From Papio anubis (Eukaryota > Chordata > Mammalia > Primates > Cercopithecidae): a DNA stretch of 64,000 nt. The position numbers were made by a program, and so were the translations under genes. Shown piece after piece: positions 26,650 through 45,700 of this stretch (within the stretch, counting starts at the first letter, position 1; each line of letters begins with the position of its first letter). The stretch covers positions 209,437,467 through 209,501,466 of the forward strand of contig NC_044976.1 in assembly GCF_008728515.1 (NCBI RefSeq). Reading direction: 5' to 3'. The notes under the pieces were generated by a model. That model saw only the letters and a program-made list of their open reading frames with translations, searched no databases and had not been told where the DNA came from.

Positions 26650-27329
26650 AACCCAGAAAAAATCAGAGCCCAGGAAATCAGCAAGGATAAGAAGTTGTAA
26701 AAGGGGAGAAAGGTTTTAAAATGCATGGTTCGTGTAACAGATCTTGCCTATCTGAGACCCGAGTCCATTCACCATCATTAAATGCCTCCTACTTAATGTG
26801 GGCTGACAGGGGTTAGAGTGAGCACTGGTAGCCAGAAAGTGGAGAACTCTAGAGATGTTGTTTTCTGTGTTCCCAAGCCTTGTACACTGCCTGGCTCTTA
26901 GTAAGCCCATATATATTTGGCGACTGCAAAAATACAGCTTTTACTGTCAGGGAGTTTTGAATTGTGGTTTTCGAAGTAATATTGCCATATGAACCTTACA
27001 AACACTGCACTATTCATAAAATTATACTCTATAAAGTTAGTAAATGATCATCGTAAGCTTACTTTTTAAATTATTCCTCTCTTGTAATGAAACAATCTTG
27101 ACTATCTTGATAATGTTTTGTTGAATATAAATAAGTGGCCAGATGCTGAAATGACATGAGAAATCTTTGTTAGCCATCTTGCCCCTTAATCCAATTGAAC
27201 CAATGAAAGCTGAAGTCTTAAAAACTTAGAGGCTATAATTCAACCTAGTTATGTGATGTCTAGGTCTTCTCTGATCTTCTATCCCTACCTCAGCCTAGAG
27301 CACCAACAACCTTCCCTAAGACAGCACTA
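26650..27329. other. unassigned, AT-rich
   Basis: No gene or repeat family recognised. Confidence 0.35.
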
Positions 27330-27482
27330 AGGACACAACCTGACAATTGTTCCTGTCATTGATCAGCTCCCCTCCTAACTGTAAGCTCCATGACTCCAGG
27401 GACCTGTCTGGTTCACTTTTGTATTTCTAGTGTCATTGTCATGGTAGGTACTCAATATGTTTTGTTAAATGAATGAATGTCA
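27330..27482 (+). repeat. L2 3'-end fragment
   Basis: 'aactgtaagctccatgactccagggacctgtctggttcacttttgtatttctagtgtcattgtcatggtaggtactcaatatgttttgttaaatgaatgaatg' is the L2 3' end. Confidence 0.75.
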
Positions 27483-31034
<3,552 letters not shown>

Positions 31035-31170
31035 AAGAGTCATGAACTTTGACTCACTCTGGTTCCCCAGATCCTCAGAGGACTTATCAAAGTCTGTTTC
31101 CTGATCAATGAACTGTGGGATTTGTTTCAGCCAATTTTGAATAAACCTGGGAGTTCCCCTGTCTCTCAAA

Positions 31171-31201
31171 ACTAATTGAAGGTTTTCAAACTTCAATTAG
31201 T
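31171..31201. repeat. perfect 11-bp stem inverted repeat
   Basis: actaattgaag and cttcaattagt are exact reverse complements separated by nine bases. It lies 33 bp upstream of the pogo-class element start. Confidence 0.8.
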
Positions 31202-31622
31202 ATAACCACAATGGAGGCCCTTTCTTGCCAGACACAGGTTGAGCATCACTAACACAACAAGCCAAAATCCAAAATGCTCCGAAATCCAAAACTTTTTGAA
31301 CACTGCCATGAGGTCACAAGTGGAAAATTCCACACCTGACCTCACGTGACAGGTGGCAGTCAAAATGCAGGTGCACACAACACAGTTTCTTCAGCATCCC
31401 CAGGGAAACAAAGACCCTTCCAGCCCCCTTCAGCTGCGAAATATCTTTTCTAGACATGCCTAGACTCCCCCATGTAAGCACGCCGGAAGGCACCAGTGGC
31501 AGGTCCCCTGTACTGCCCTACGTGGGGCCAAGGCCTATGAGCTTTACTCGCTGTGGTTTTTTGCTGATTTCTTCTCTGTGGTGTAAAGATAGTGTTGAAA
31601 AAGTCCAAAAAGGCCTGCAGAT

Positions 31623-31823
31623 ATGGGTATGGGTGTCAGTGATAAGAAGAGGAAGTATTTAGGTTTATCTACAGTACAGAAGACCAAGTTGTTGGAGAAA
31701 CTGGACGATGGTATAAGTGTGAAGCACCTTACAAAAGATTATGGTGTTGGAATGAACACCACATATGACCTGAGGGAACAGAAGGATAAACTGTTGAACT
31801 TCTATAATGAAAGTGATGAATAA
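31623..31823 (+). pseudogene. transposase N-terminal fragment, jerky/Tigger type
   Basis: A 66-residue open frame. After a basic DKKRK it reads LSTVQKTKLLEKLDDGISVKHL and then YGVGMNTTYDLREQKDKLLNF. This follows the pattern of the N-terminal helix-turn-helix (CENP-B/Psq type) of pogo-class transposases and their domesticated relatives (JRK, JRKL, TIGD): 'KK..ll.kle.G.s...l...y.vg.sT..dir..k..l..f...sd'. In the family this domain binds the terminal repeats. The catalytic DDE half is absent: a stop follows at SDE, and an Alu sits just downstream. It is therefore a fossil and not a gene. Assignment to a specific Tigger is not attempted. Confidence 0.7.
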
Positions 31824-31847
31824 AAGTTTTTTAAAAATGGAAAATCA

Positions 31848-32142
<295 letters not shown>

Positions 32143-32385
32143 CATGGAAAATTGCTCTTTCATGAGAGTCATCAAGAGTCCTGATGTTTGTTCACACTAT
32201 GGAAATCAAAAAGTGAGGCCACTTTATTTCTTTCAGCCTGTACGTGGCCACTATCTGAAGCCCCTGTTGGAAACTTTTAATCTTAAAACCTACAAAGACA
32301 AACCTATTGTTAGATTAGATTTCTGGTGGCTGAGTCCACAGATGCTCACAATGTGTGGCTATGGCTATGGGTTATAGCATAGAAG

Positions 32386-33363
32386 GAATAGCCAGATGAT
32401 TCTAATGCCTAAAGCTTCCTTTTTTGCTTGCCCCTTTTATAAAGCTTGGTTCTTCAACCTCACTGTCAATTTTGTAAGCTAAGGGTAACTTTCCAACAAG
32501 TTTATTTACATGTAAGTTATCTAAAGTCATTTTTTGTTGCTTGCAGTTGAGGAGTTCAAGTCATACAGAAAGTGTGAATAAGGCCTGGACTGTTGGCAAC
32601 AGCATCTCAGGAGAATGTGGGGATTCTGGGACTTATTATCCAAGTAGCTGGAGGTTGAAGGCAGTAAAAACCAGGCATGAGACCCTGCTGGTTTACAGTA
32701 CACAAGGTGGCAAAATAGCAAATCGAATTAGAGATTTTTTGGTCACCTAAAATAGTGTGCTCTCTAAAGGCATTGTTTTAGAGTGCCATGGTGAATTTTC
32801 CAGAGAACAGCAGGAAGGATAAAAAGTCAAGGCCTAGAGTTTGTCTAAATAAGTGTAAGCAAAGGGAACAGCAATCTCAAATCCTTAAATTCTCTCTTGA
32901 GACAGACAAAAATTTAGCACTTTTCTATGGTTTTCCTAACAGTATCTCCTGTACTCCAGGGTAATTAAAAATTGAATTCAAATTTAGATCCAGGTGGTCC
33001 CTAATTATGTCAATTGAATTTATAGGTCCTCCTGGTAACTTAGGTTAAACATATGATCTGGATTTAAAAAAAAAAAAAGGAAAATAATTCTAAGAATGTG
33101 AACTTACTGGAATATGCAAAGGACTCCAAGAACCTCAGCATTTCAAACACCCTCTAAACTTCTCTCTCTATTCAAAACAGGCTCCCACACATACCACACG
33201 TATCTGATGAAATTATTTATCTTTTCACTGAAGCTACAATTCCTTCCTTACATGAGTGAGCCAACTTTCAAACAAGAACCATATTAGCATTCCTACTTCA
33301 TTGCCGGTAATATATAAACAGGACTTGAAAAGCAAGAAGAAACTACTTTAAATATCACTGAAA
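32386..33363. other. unassigned
   Basis: No gene recognised. The paired frames near 32527-32750 lie on opposite strands over the same bases and have no domain. Confidence 0.35.
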
Positions 33364-33652
33364 TATAATCCCAGTACTTTGGGAGTTCAAGGCGGACCGA
33401 GCACTTGAGGCCAGGAGATGGAAACCAGTCTGGTCAACGTGGCGAAACCCCGTCTCTACAGAAAATACAAAAATCAGCCGGGTGTGGTGGTACATGTCTG
33501 TAGTCCCAGGTATGAGGGAGGCTGAGGCACGAGAATCGATTGAGCCCAAGGGGCGGGGCGGAGGTTGCAGTGAGCAGAGATCACTCTACTGCACTCCAGC
33601 CTAAGCAATACAGGGAGACTCTGTCTCAAAAAAAAAAAAAAAAAAAAAAAAA
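33364..33652 (+). mobile_element. 5'-truncated Alu
   Basis: Starts within the left arm at 'ataatcccagtactttggg', missing about the first 25 bases, and runs to a 25-nt A tail. Diverged (gaggccaggagatggaaaccagtctgg). Confidence 0.88.
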
Positions 33653-34612
33653 TCATGTATGCCAGAGGAAGATAAATACCATGAAAATACAGGGAACAAT
33701 ATTTCAGAGAAATTTCAGGGAGTCCAGTGGTCTGGCACCTGCTGGGATATCCTTCCATTTCTTCCCCTACTCCTAACAGCAAGTTCTGACACCAAGTGAG
33801 TCTTCTGTTTTTGGAGGCAGCGTTTGCTACATTTGAGTACGTGCCATGAATCATTTACCCATGTCTCCCAGAGGCTTCTAGCTTTAAGCACGACCCTGGG
33901 CAAAAGAATCGTATCCAGATGAGTCAGGAAATAGTATTGGTCATTTTGCTTCCTGACCTTTAAGAGCTAGCAGATCCAATGATGCTCAAAGAATCTGTAA
34001 TGGATCAGAAGACTCAATGGAATCCATGGCATTGCTGGATAAATAATAATAATAATAATAATAATAAATTCACAGTGAAGGCATAATAATTTAAAGCAAA
34101 AGTATGCCTTTTTCTGCTATTATCCTTTTACTAAGTGGCTCTTAGCTTCCTACTATGCCTTGGTGAATAATAATCATCTAACTGTAAAACCATAATTAAG
34201 CATACAACTTAAAGAGCACATTATAAACTAGTGCTGTTACCACACAGCTTTGAAATTTGGAATACTCCTTGGTAATCCATCACCAGGTCAAAGTGTTATA
34301 TATCAAACTAGGCATTTGATAATTCTCATGTCCTAAATAAGTTCTTTGAACAAGTGACTCATAATCCCTTATGCCTATTCCTGATATTCTCTCACTACTC
34401 TCTCAGACTACCTATGCCCTCCTCACTGCTCCCTACTAAAAAATATTAAAGAGAAAATAATTCAGTAAGATCCTACAAAATATACATGCACCAGCCTGAA
34501 GTTCCATGCATAGAGTGGGAACTCAGTAAAGATTAATTGACTTGAATTGAATAAAACTGTTTGCAATAACATTATAACTCCATAAGCTCCATTTTCTCTG
34601 ATAGAGCATTAT
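33653..34612. other. unassigned, with (AAT)n run
   Basis: A pure AAT trinucleotide run at about 34041-34067. No gene or named repeat seen in the rest. Confidence 0.4.
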
Positions 34613-34986
34613 CTTAGTTTGTTTTGTGCTGTTATAATAGAATACCTGAAACTGGGTAATTTATAAAGGACAAAAATTTATTCCCTCACAGTTCTGGAGT
34701 CTGGGGTGTCCACAATCAAGATGCCAGTAGGTTAGGTCTCTAGTTCCAAGATAGTGCTCCCTTGCTATTCTAGAGTGGAGGAATATTGTGTCTCCACATT
34801 GTAGAAGAACAGAAGACAGGGAAGGCACTCCTGTAACTTTTTTCTATAGCTGCATTAATTCATTCATTAAAATGGAGTCCTCATGATCTAAACACCTCCC
34901 ATTAAGTCCCACCTCCCAATACTGTTGCACTGAGGATTAAGTTTCAATGTGAGTTTTGGAGGTCGAAAAAACATTCAAACCACCAC
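34613..34986 (-). mobile_element. MaLR LTR (MST/MLT1 type), antisense
   Basis: 'ttagtttgttttgtgctgttataatagaatacctgaaactgggtaatttataaaggacaaaaatttattccctcacagttctgga' is the reverse of a MaLR LTR 3' end. 'cctcatgatctaaacacctcccattaagtcccacctccc' and 'aatgtgagttttggagg' complete it. No internal region is attached. Confidence 0.85.
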
Positions 34987-36571
34987 AAACATATAGAAGA
35001 AAAATTCTTTCAGAGGGCAGAGTTTTGAAAATACCCCTCATCCAAATAGCCTCAGAGATGAGTCTGAATAGATTTATGGAGATTGATTCATGGTTTGGCT
35101 GGAAAGAAAAAATTTGGAGGCTGGTGATGAAAAGTTTTGGAGAAAAAATATTTGAAAGGACTCTCAGAATGAGAACAGATATCAGCATATCAGCTACCTG
35201 GTAAGAGGCTTATTATATTGAATTCCACTCATAATGAAAGAAGAGCAATTTGTTCTTGCTTAATATTCTTAATCTGGGATTGATTATCTTTATTTGTCTG
35301 TCTCACCATGTTATCATTCATGGATTTACTAATATCACAGGTCATCTATGTTTTCCGGAAACACTGATTGCTATTGAGAAAAACCGGGTAATAGATGGGC
35401 TCCCCCAGGGATTCGCTAGAGCTATCACATACCATATCATCATCCTGAACAGAAACCCTTATGAAAAGTTGGAGAAGTTCTTTGAGGACTCAGTTAAAGA
35501 TCAATTAACAACACCTTGCAAAGTTGCGATCTCCTGTATAATGCTGCATATATCTTAAATAAATGACCAGTATATGATATTCCTCCAAATGGGCCTAAAA
35601 TTAAGTGGTACTTCTTGGTCAGAATACGTGGATCTATAAAACCAATCTCAATAAGTTTTTAGGGGAAATTGAGTTATACAAAGTATGTTTTCTTACCAAA
35701 AGGGAATTAAGTTAGTAATAAATAACACAAAGATATCTGGGGGATAAAGGCAAATATCTGGAGAATAAATAATACACTGCTAAATAACCCAGAGGTCAAA
35801 GATGGAATCCAAAGGGAAATGAAGAAATTTTGAACTGAAAGAGAAGGAAAACACAGCTCGTCAAAATGCATGGGATGCAGCTAAAATAACACTCATTGGA
35901 TAATTTATGTCATGCAGTACAGCACTTCCTAAGCAGCCCTGCAATGCCAACTACAAATTGGTTTGCAACACTTCCATAGATTCAGCAAGTTAGGAGACAA
36001 CAAGCCCAAATGGACTTATACAGTTTATTACCTCAGCAATAATAACATCTTGGCACTAGTTTCCCAAGTCCTAGTTCCCACAGTGTGACACGATGTGGCC
36101 CTATGCTGCTTACACACACAGTGGGAGCAAGTTACAGGAGTAGGCTTGAGATTAGGAGACATTGATCATATATAGGTGGAGTTTGTAAAATCTGCCCCTC
36201 CTCCTCTCAGAAAGAGACATTATCTTTATTACCCTAGAATGTAAGCAAATCTTTTTATGTTTCTCAATTTTTTCTATTCAGGAAGGTAAATCAATTTGTT
36301 CAGCAGGAAGTCACTGCGTTCATCTTTCCAAGGCTGCCAGCTTATACAAACGTGCCTGATAGACCTGGTGGTTAATGCCTGGATATGTAGAAACATGAGA
36401 GATCCATAAAGAATTGTCTCTCAAGAGTTTATAGCACTAAAGACCCGTATTTGAAAAAAAAAGAAAAGTCACAAATCAGTGACCTCAGTTTCTACCTTAA
36501 GAAATAGGGAAAAAAAGGGCAAATTAAATGTAAAGTAAGAAGGAAACAATTTTTTTTTAAAGATGCTCCTC
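34987..36571. other. unassigned, no gene called
   Basis: The 102-codon frame at 35250-35558 begins with a hydrophobic segment (LLNILNLGLIIFICLSHHVIIHG) that could pass as a signal/anchor, but the rest matches nothing I know. The region lacks recognisable splice signals around it, so I treat it as chance. Confidence 0.3.
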
Positions 36572-36852
36572 AGCTGGGTTCAGTGGCACATACCTAATCC
36601 CAGCATTTTGGGAGGCTGAAGCAGAAGGATCACTTGAGTCCAGGAGTTTGAGACCATCCTGGGCAGCATAGTGAAACTTCATCCCCACAGAAATACAAAA
36701 ATAAGCTGGATGTGGTGGCACGTGCTTGTAGTCTCAGCTACTCGGGAGGCTGAGGTGGGAAAATCACTGAGTCCAGGTCCAGGATGTTATGCCACTGCAC
36801 TCTAACCTGGGCAACAGAGAAAGATCCTGTCTCAAAAAAAAAAAAAAAAAAA
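36572..36852 (+). mobile_element. AluJ
   Basis: Diverged dimeric Alu (cagctgggttcagtggcacatacc...) with a right-arm deletion and an A tail. Flanks aaagatgctcctc / aaagagattcttctc form the likely duplication. Confidence 0.88.
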
Positions 36853-36855
36853 GAG

Positions 36856-37190
36856 ATTCTTCTCAACTTAGTTACAACGGGGCTATGTCCTGATAAACCC
36901 ATCATAAGTTGAAAATATCAGAAGGTGAAAGTGCATTTAATATGCCTAACCTATGAAACATCATAGCTTAGCCTAGCCTATCTTAAACATGCCCAGAACA
37001 CTTACATTAGACTAAAGTTGGGCAAAATCATCTGGTAACACAGTACACTGTAGAATATTGGTTGTTAGCCCACATGATCATGTGGCTGACTGGGAGTTGC
37101 CACTGCTACTACTCTGCACCACAGAAGAATATTGTACTGCTTTCTACTGAATGTGTATAGCACTCAAACTGTTGTAATGTCAAATGATTG
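36856..37190. mobile_element. Tigger-derived MITE (MER6-like), tentative
   Basis: 'gggctatgtcctgataaacccatcataagttgaaaatatc', 'tttaatatgcctaacctatgaaacatcatagcttagcctagcctatcttaaac' and 'cttacattagactaaagttgggcaaaatcatct' are characteristic phrases of a non-autonomous DNA transposon in primate genomes. The family name is from memory and uncertain. Confidence 0.6.
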
Positions 37191-37474
37191 TCTGTAGTAA
37201 ATATCAGAGTAGAAATCAGTGAATTCAAATATAGGAAAACAACAGGGAAAAAAGTTAATGAAACCAAAGTCTGGGTTTTTGGAGATCAAACTTCAGCCGG
37301 AATGATGAGCAAAGGAAAGAGAAGCCACAAATTTCCACTATCAAGCATGAGAAAGGTGACATCACTACAGATTCTGCAAATATTAAAAGTATATGTTAGA
37401 GTAGAATATGGTAACAATTTTGTGCCAATAAATTATACAATTTAGAGGAAATGGATAAATTGCTTGAAAGATAC
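37191..37474 (+). mobile_element. L1M ORF2 fragment, left part
   Basis: 'agtagaaatcagtgaattcaaatataggaaaacaacagggaaaaaagttaatgaaaccaaagtctgggtttttgg' and 'tgccaataaattatacaatttagaggaaatggataaattgcttgaaagatac' match L1 ORF2 in sense. The element resumes at 38066 beyond the LTR. Confidence 0.8.
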
Positions 37475-38065
<591 letters not shown>

Positions 38066-38455
38066 GTACAAACTACTAAAGCACATTCCAGAAGAAAGCA
38101 ATAACATGAATAGCCATAAATATAACTAAAGAAATTGGATTTGTAATTCAAAGCCTTTCCACAAAGAAAACTTCATATCCAGGTGGTTTCACTGCAGAAT
38201 TCTACTAAATATTTAGAAGGAATAAGACCTATTCTATATGAAATCTTCCAGAAAATTGAATAAGAAGGAATACATCCCAACATATTCTATGAGGCCGGCG
38301 GTACATTGATATTATGAGCAAAGATGCAAAATTTCATAACAATTTTGTAACTAATAAAATTCAACAATATATTAAAAAGATAATACATGTTGACCAATGG
38401 TAGATGTATCCCAGGAATTCAAGATTGATTTAACATTCAAAAGTTAAAACCCACC
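38066..38455 (+). mobile_element. L1M ORF2 fragment, right part
   Basis: 'aaagcctttccacaaagaaaacttcatatccaggtggtttcactgcagaattctactaaatatttagaagg' and 'gataatacatgttgaccaatggtagatgtatcccaggaattcaagattgatttaacattcaaaa' continue the ORF2 interrupted at 37474, in the same orientation. Confidence 0.88.
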
Positions 38456-40925
<2,470 letters not shown>

Positions 40926-40940
40926 GTATTACTGATTTTT

Positions 40941-43080
40941 ATTTCCCCCTTTGGCCTTAGGTTCCAATATGGCTCAGCAGGCACTGCTATGGTTGTTTTC
41001 TACTTTCCCGTTTCCCCAAAACTTCACTGTGGATTTCTAATTGTCTCCCTCACTGTATTTTAAGTGTGTTTGCAGCGTTGGGAAGAAGGATACATTCTCA
41101 TTTACTCCCTTAGTATCTTCAACTGGCTCTAAGAATTAAATTACCCTAAGACAGGTGAACAGGAGAAATGCATACGAGTGTTATTAATCTTTACATGTAC
41201 AGGGAGCCTTACACAAAACAATGACGATCCTAAGAAATGGCCAGAGTAGAAAGCTTTTTTCTCTTTTATTTTTAGTAGAAATAATAAATTTGTGAAATGG
41301 TGACAAAGAAGTTTGGGCTAGGGGTAGCAAATTGTGGGGAAGTCAAGGGAAAGGAGGGTGTAAAGCTAGTGGAAGATAAGGGTGATTTTAGTAAGTTTAT
41401 TTGTACAGATGTATTGCAGATCAATTCCCAGTCTCTAGTGATAAGGGTTATTTTCTCATCCTGGCACACGAAAGGCATCTTTCTCACAATAATTTTTATG
41501 GCTTACACCAGGCAAGAAGGGGCAGGTCTGCTAGCCTTTCCTGCAAGTGTTTTTCCTGCAGTATTTTCAGCTCAAAATAAGGAGTGAGCCAAACCTGCAA
41601 TTTTGGGGTGGCAAGTCCTTAACTCTTTCCATGGCAGACAAGTTGGTCTTTTAGTTACAGGCTACCACATATAAGAAGCCAAATCCAGACTTGCTTATCA
41701 CCGGCAATATAGGGCTTCAAGCTGAATGTAGAAACTGGATGAGATTTGGGGGTTTATTCTCTAGGGCCAAGGGTAAATGCATACTTATTTTGGAGGATTG
41801 AGTGGCAATGTGATATATGGGGGAAAAAAAGTGTATGCAAATGATGCATAGTGAAAGAGGAAGACACCAGTGGTTGCTTACTCAAGTAGCAGCTTCTTAA
41901 GCCCATTTCTCCCTATTAGGACACATTTTTGCTACGTATATAGTCTTTTCTTCTCTGCCTCTCTTATGGGTAGATGCAGTCATGTGACCCAATCCTAACA
42001 TGAAAAATTCAGGAAGTCTGAAGGGTGGATGAAAAGGAGGCTTCTGAAAGTTGTTTTTCTTCTCAGTAAAAGGAAAGCTAGTTTCTTCCCATCTTCTAAT
42101 CCTGCCTTTGGGGAAAATTAATGTCTGGAGCTGCAGCAGATACCCTGGATTCATGAAGAAACAAGCATGAAGATGAAATTCAAAACGCCAGTGATGGTGA
42201 AGTAGAAGGATAGAAAAAGCTTGGATCCTTCCTGACATCTGTAGCAGATGCTGCGGACTCCATTTATCCAGCCAGTGAATCCATCCTCCAGTGAAAGTGT
42301 CAACCAAGGGTGAGAGGAATGCAGACCAGGTGGAAGGGAGAGAAAATGATGAGGGTCAATTACAGTATTGGGACCCTCTTCCCTCCTCTTGTAAGATTCC
42401 CAGAAATTGTCATCAACCAGAATCCTGGAAAATCTATGCCTGAAACGGAGTGAAGTGAATATGAGAAGGGAGTCGATGGGACTGGTCCAAAGGACAGAAC
42501 AATATTAGACACTGTTGGTACCAGCGGAGGCCCGCCTTATCAGACCAAGGGATTGTGAGTGCTAGCTGCTATAACTCACAATAGCATCTTTCTCCTGAAA
42601 AATCCTATGGGCTCACCTCGAAATAGTTGGAAGGTTACAGCCCATAGCCAACGGCTGACGGAGAGAAGGCAGGAGCCTGGCTTCTTGTCCAAGAAAGAAA
42701 AACTTCATGACACTAACCACACTCCAGAGCTCTCCATGGAGATCAATCAGCCTGAAGTTCCTGAACCCACTTTATCACCTATTGCTTTCCTTGCCCTGTT
42801 CTGCTTTCCTCATCCCCTTACCTTTCACCTGAGAGCTCACTCTGAATAATTACACAATCTTTGTTTCTAAGAAGCCCAACCCGTGACCACATTACTGCAT
42901 CCCATTTAACATTAGGTTCCTCTTTTGCGGGACTTCTTGTTAAGTAAACAATAGAAGACACCACCTTTAACACACTCTTTGGTTTTTCCTAACTAATATA
43001 GCAGTGGGTAAGAAATTATACTAAATACCATTTAGAGCCATCTAATCATTTCAGAAATGAGGACTATAGATTTTACTTAT
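40941..43080. other. unassigned; possible old LTR sequence
   Basis: 41130-41640 has the wording of an old LTR ('...acaggagaaatgcat...gagccttacacaaaacaatgacgatcctaagaaatggccagag') and 41890-42310 another ('gtgaccca...ctggagctgcagcagatac...'), but I cannot name either. Frames of 71-136 codons here have no domain. Confidence 0.3.
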
Positions 43081-43472
43081 GTTAGTTCGTTCTGTGTTGC
43101 TATAAAGGAATATCCCAAGCTGGGTAAATTTATAAAGAAAAGAGATTCATTTTTGGCTCATGGTTCTGCAGACTGTACAAAAGGCATACTGCCAGCATCT
43201 CCTTTTGGTGAAGACCTCAGGAACCTTCCAATCACAGAGGAAGGTGAAAGGGGAACAGGCGTGTCACATGGTGAGAGAGCAAGCAAGAGATACGCTTGCT
43301 TTTTTTAACAACTAGCTCTCGCATGCACTAACTCATGACTGCAGGGAGGGCACCAAGACATTCATGAGGGATCCACCCCCATGACCCAAACACCTCCCAC
43401 AAGGCTCCACTTCCAACATTCGGGTTCACGTATCAACATGAGATTTACAGAGAACAAACATTCAAGCTATAT
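43081..43472 (-). mobile_element. MaLR LTR (MST type), antisense
   Basis: 'gttagttcgttctgtgttgctataaaggaatatcccaagctgggtaaatttataaagaaaagagattcatttttggctcatggttctgcagac' through 'cccatgacccaaacacctcccacaaggctccacttccaacattcgggttcacgtatcaacatgagatt' is a complete reverse MaLR LTR. Solo. Confidence 0.88.
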
Positions 43473-44308
43473 CACTACCCATGGTTCCTTCTTCATTAGC
43501 TTATGCAAATAAGCAGTAAAATTAATTTTACTTTGTATACTCTTTCCAAAACTATTACACATAGTGATGGTTAGTGATGCTTAAATTTGATATTATTCCA
43601 TAAATGTAAAAGAAAAACAGGAAAACAATCATTTTCTGTCTTTTGGTAGCAGCACCCCAATTTTCCTATTGGGAATCACTCCTCTACATTCAGTGCCTGT
43701 GAACAGGTGTCCTGTTCTTGCCCTCAACTCACGCCAAGCTTGTGAGCCAGGCTCCACTCACCCCTCCGGCCACAATAATCATATCGGAAATGGGAATGAA
43801 ATGTAAGTTGCAACCATTGAGAACCAGGCTTAAGGGTTTTGCTGACACAATTGAAAAGGAGGCCCTATTCTCCCTCTGGCCTTGGAGACAGCCTTGGAGA
43901 AGGCCCCGATGTGCTACAGAGCACCATACAGAAGGAGTAGGATGGGAATGGAACAGAAAAGAACATCTCTCCAAGATGAAAAGGGAAAGAGCAAACGCAA
44001 ATCTGGACATCCTTGGAATCCCTAGTTTCATCTCTGCCCAAAGCCATATTTGTGCCCTGACTATTCATTTGCATGAAATAATCTATTTTGATTAAACCCC
44101 TTTGATTTGGGTTTGGAGTTACTTGAAATCTGAGTCCTGACTGGAGAGGAAATGCAGCATCCACATATTCCACATGAATAGACAGAGGCACACCACTCAT
44201 GAGTGGCTGCTACCGTCATCCCAATAGAAGAATGGGCCCTAATGTATTGAAATAAGCCACAATTATTGGATGTTCATGTTATTTCCTACTTATTTATATC
44301 TCAGCAAC
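43473..44308. other. unassigned; overlapping opposite-strand frames
   Basis: A 125-codon plus frame (43718-44095) overlaps 100- and 111-codon minus frames. None has a recognised domain, and at most one could be real. No gene called. Confidence 0.3.
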
Positions 44309-44627
44309 CTTTTTTTGTTTTTATTTTTATTTATTTATTTATTTTTTAGACGAGTCTCACTCTGTCGCCCAGGCTGCAATCTCGGCTCCCTGCAACCTCC
44401 ACCTCCCCACCTCCACCTCCCCACCTCCTGGGTTCAAGTGATTCTCCTGCTTCAGTCACCCGAGTAGCTGGGACTACAGACACCACCACCACACCCAGCT
44501 AATTTTTGTATTTTTAGTAGAGACAGAGTTTCACCATGTTGGCCAGACTGGTCTCAAACTCCTGACCTCAGGTGATCTGCCCACCTCAGCCTCCCAAAGT
44601 GCTGGGATTACAGGCGTGAGCCATCGC
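44309..44627 (-). mobile_element. AluS, minus strand, with internal deletion and 14-bp duplication
   Basis: T/A-rich tail ((ATTT)n), then gacgagtctcactctgtcgcccaggctgcaatctcgg (a gap removes 'ggagtgcagtggcgc'). acctccacctcccc is tandemly duplicated at 44395-44422. Confidence 0.9.
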
Positions 44628-45523
44628 ATGAACAATTTTTGATGGCTATCACCTCACACACGTTTTTGAACAATTCCCTAATTTCCTGGGATGAATTCCT
44701 AGAAATTAATTTTGGAAATAAATGATGGGCATACTTCTTAGAATTTTGATACATGCTGCTTTGTTTTCTTCAAGGTGACTAAAATGGAAGCACTAAAATC
44801 TTCCATTCCAAATTCTAAAATTATTAACAGCCTAATTTGAAAAAGTGCACAAAATCTGTTCTGCTAGCTGATGTATATGTTTAAAAAGCTTTTGGACTCA
44901 AATTGAAGAAGGTAAAAATGGTGAACAATCTCAGGGCTGTGCCTGATGCAGGGCATTGAGAGAAAAGCTTCTTTCTTCTTCTCGAAATAAAATTCTGATG
45001 AATCATTTTCTTCTAAAATTCCATACTCTATCCCACTGGCCACTTTGAAATTCCTCAAAAACTAGAACATGGGTTTTCACACCCTGTTTTTTGTTTTGTT
45101 TTGTTTTTGTTTTTTGCTCAAAAGAAGGGGGCGGGTAGCAGGGTTCTTGCTTGGCTTGGTATTTACATGTTCACACAAAGTCATAAAAGAGTAAAACATG
45201 TGACAGACTTTCCAAGACTGGGTGGGAAGTTGGGCAGTTATGAAACTTCTGGTGAAATGTGACTGCCAGAAAGAAGGCTGGTCTCTGAAGTATGATGAGT
45301 CTTTTCATGGATAACATGGAAAGTTTTGTGGGGAAGTTCAAAACTCAGCCCAGGTCCAAGTAAGCAAATAAAACAGGCTTGTCCAAAGCTAAAATAAAAC
45401 TATTTCTAGAAAAGAACTTTGCATATGGTTATGGTCCTATAGAAGTGTTTGGAAGCAGCAAGGTAGAACACTATTAAGATATTTTTTAAAAGAAAAAGAA
45501 AATAAAGGAAAAAATATTTTAAA
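44628..45523. other. unassigned; weak L1M wording at the left
   Basis: 44640-44790 ('gatgaattcctagaaattaattttgg...') resembles an old L1 3' end read in reverse. The rest shows nothing I can name. Confidence 0.3.
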
Positions 45524-45700
45524 GTAGATTTTTATTAAAATATAGTATATATATACAAAAATGCACAAATGATCATTGTAAGCTTGTTGAAGTTTAACAA
45601 AGTTAAAATTCCTGTATAACCAGCACCCAGAGGAAGAAAAGGAACATTTCCCTGGATCACAGATTTCCCCGGATCACAGATTTCCCCACGCCCACGTTTA
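45524..45700 (-). mobile_element. HAL1/L1M-type 3' fragment with 17-bp tandem duplication
   Basis: 'tttttattaaaatatagtatatatatacaaaaatgcacaaatgatcattgtaagc...cctgtataaccagcacccagaggaagaaaaggaacatt' follows the reverse 3' end of old L1/HAL1. ggatcacagatttcccc occurs twice in perfect tandem at 45654-45687. Confidence 0.55.

Noticed and set aside
35250..35558. Possible small secreted or anchored protein (hydrophobic N-terminus)
   Set aside because: A single hydrophobic stretch in AT-rich DNA is weak evidence, and no family or transcript structure supports it.
43718..44200. Overlapping 100-125-codon frames on both strands
   Set aside because: Mutually overlapping, no domain, and no splice or promoter context; chance open frames.
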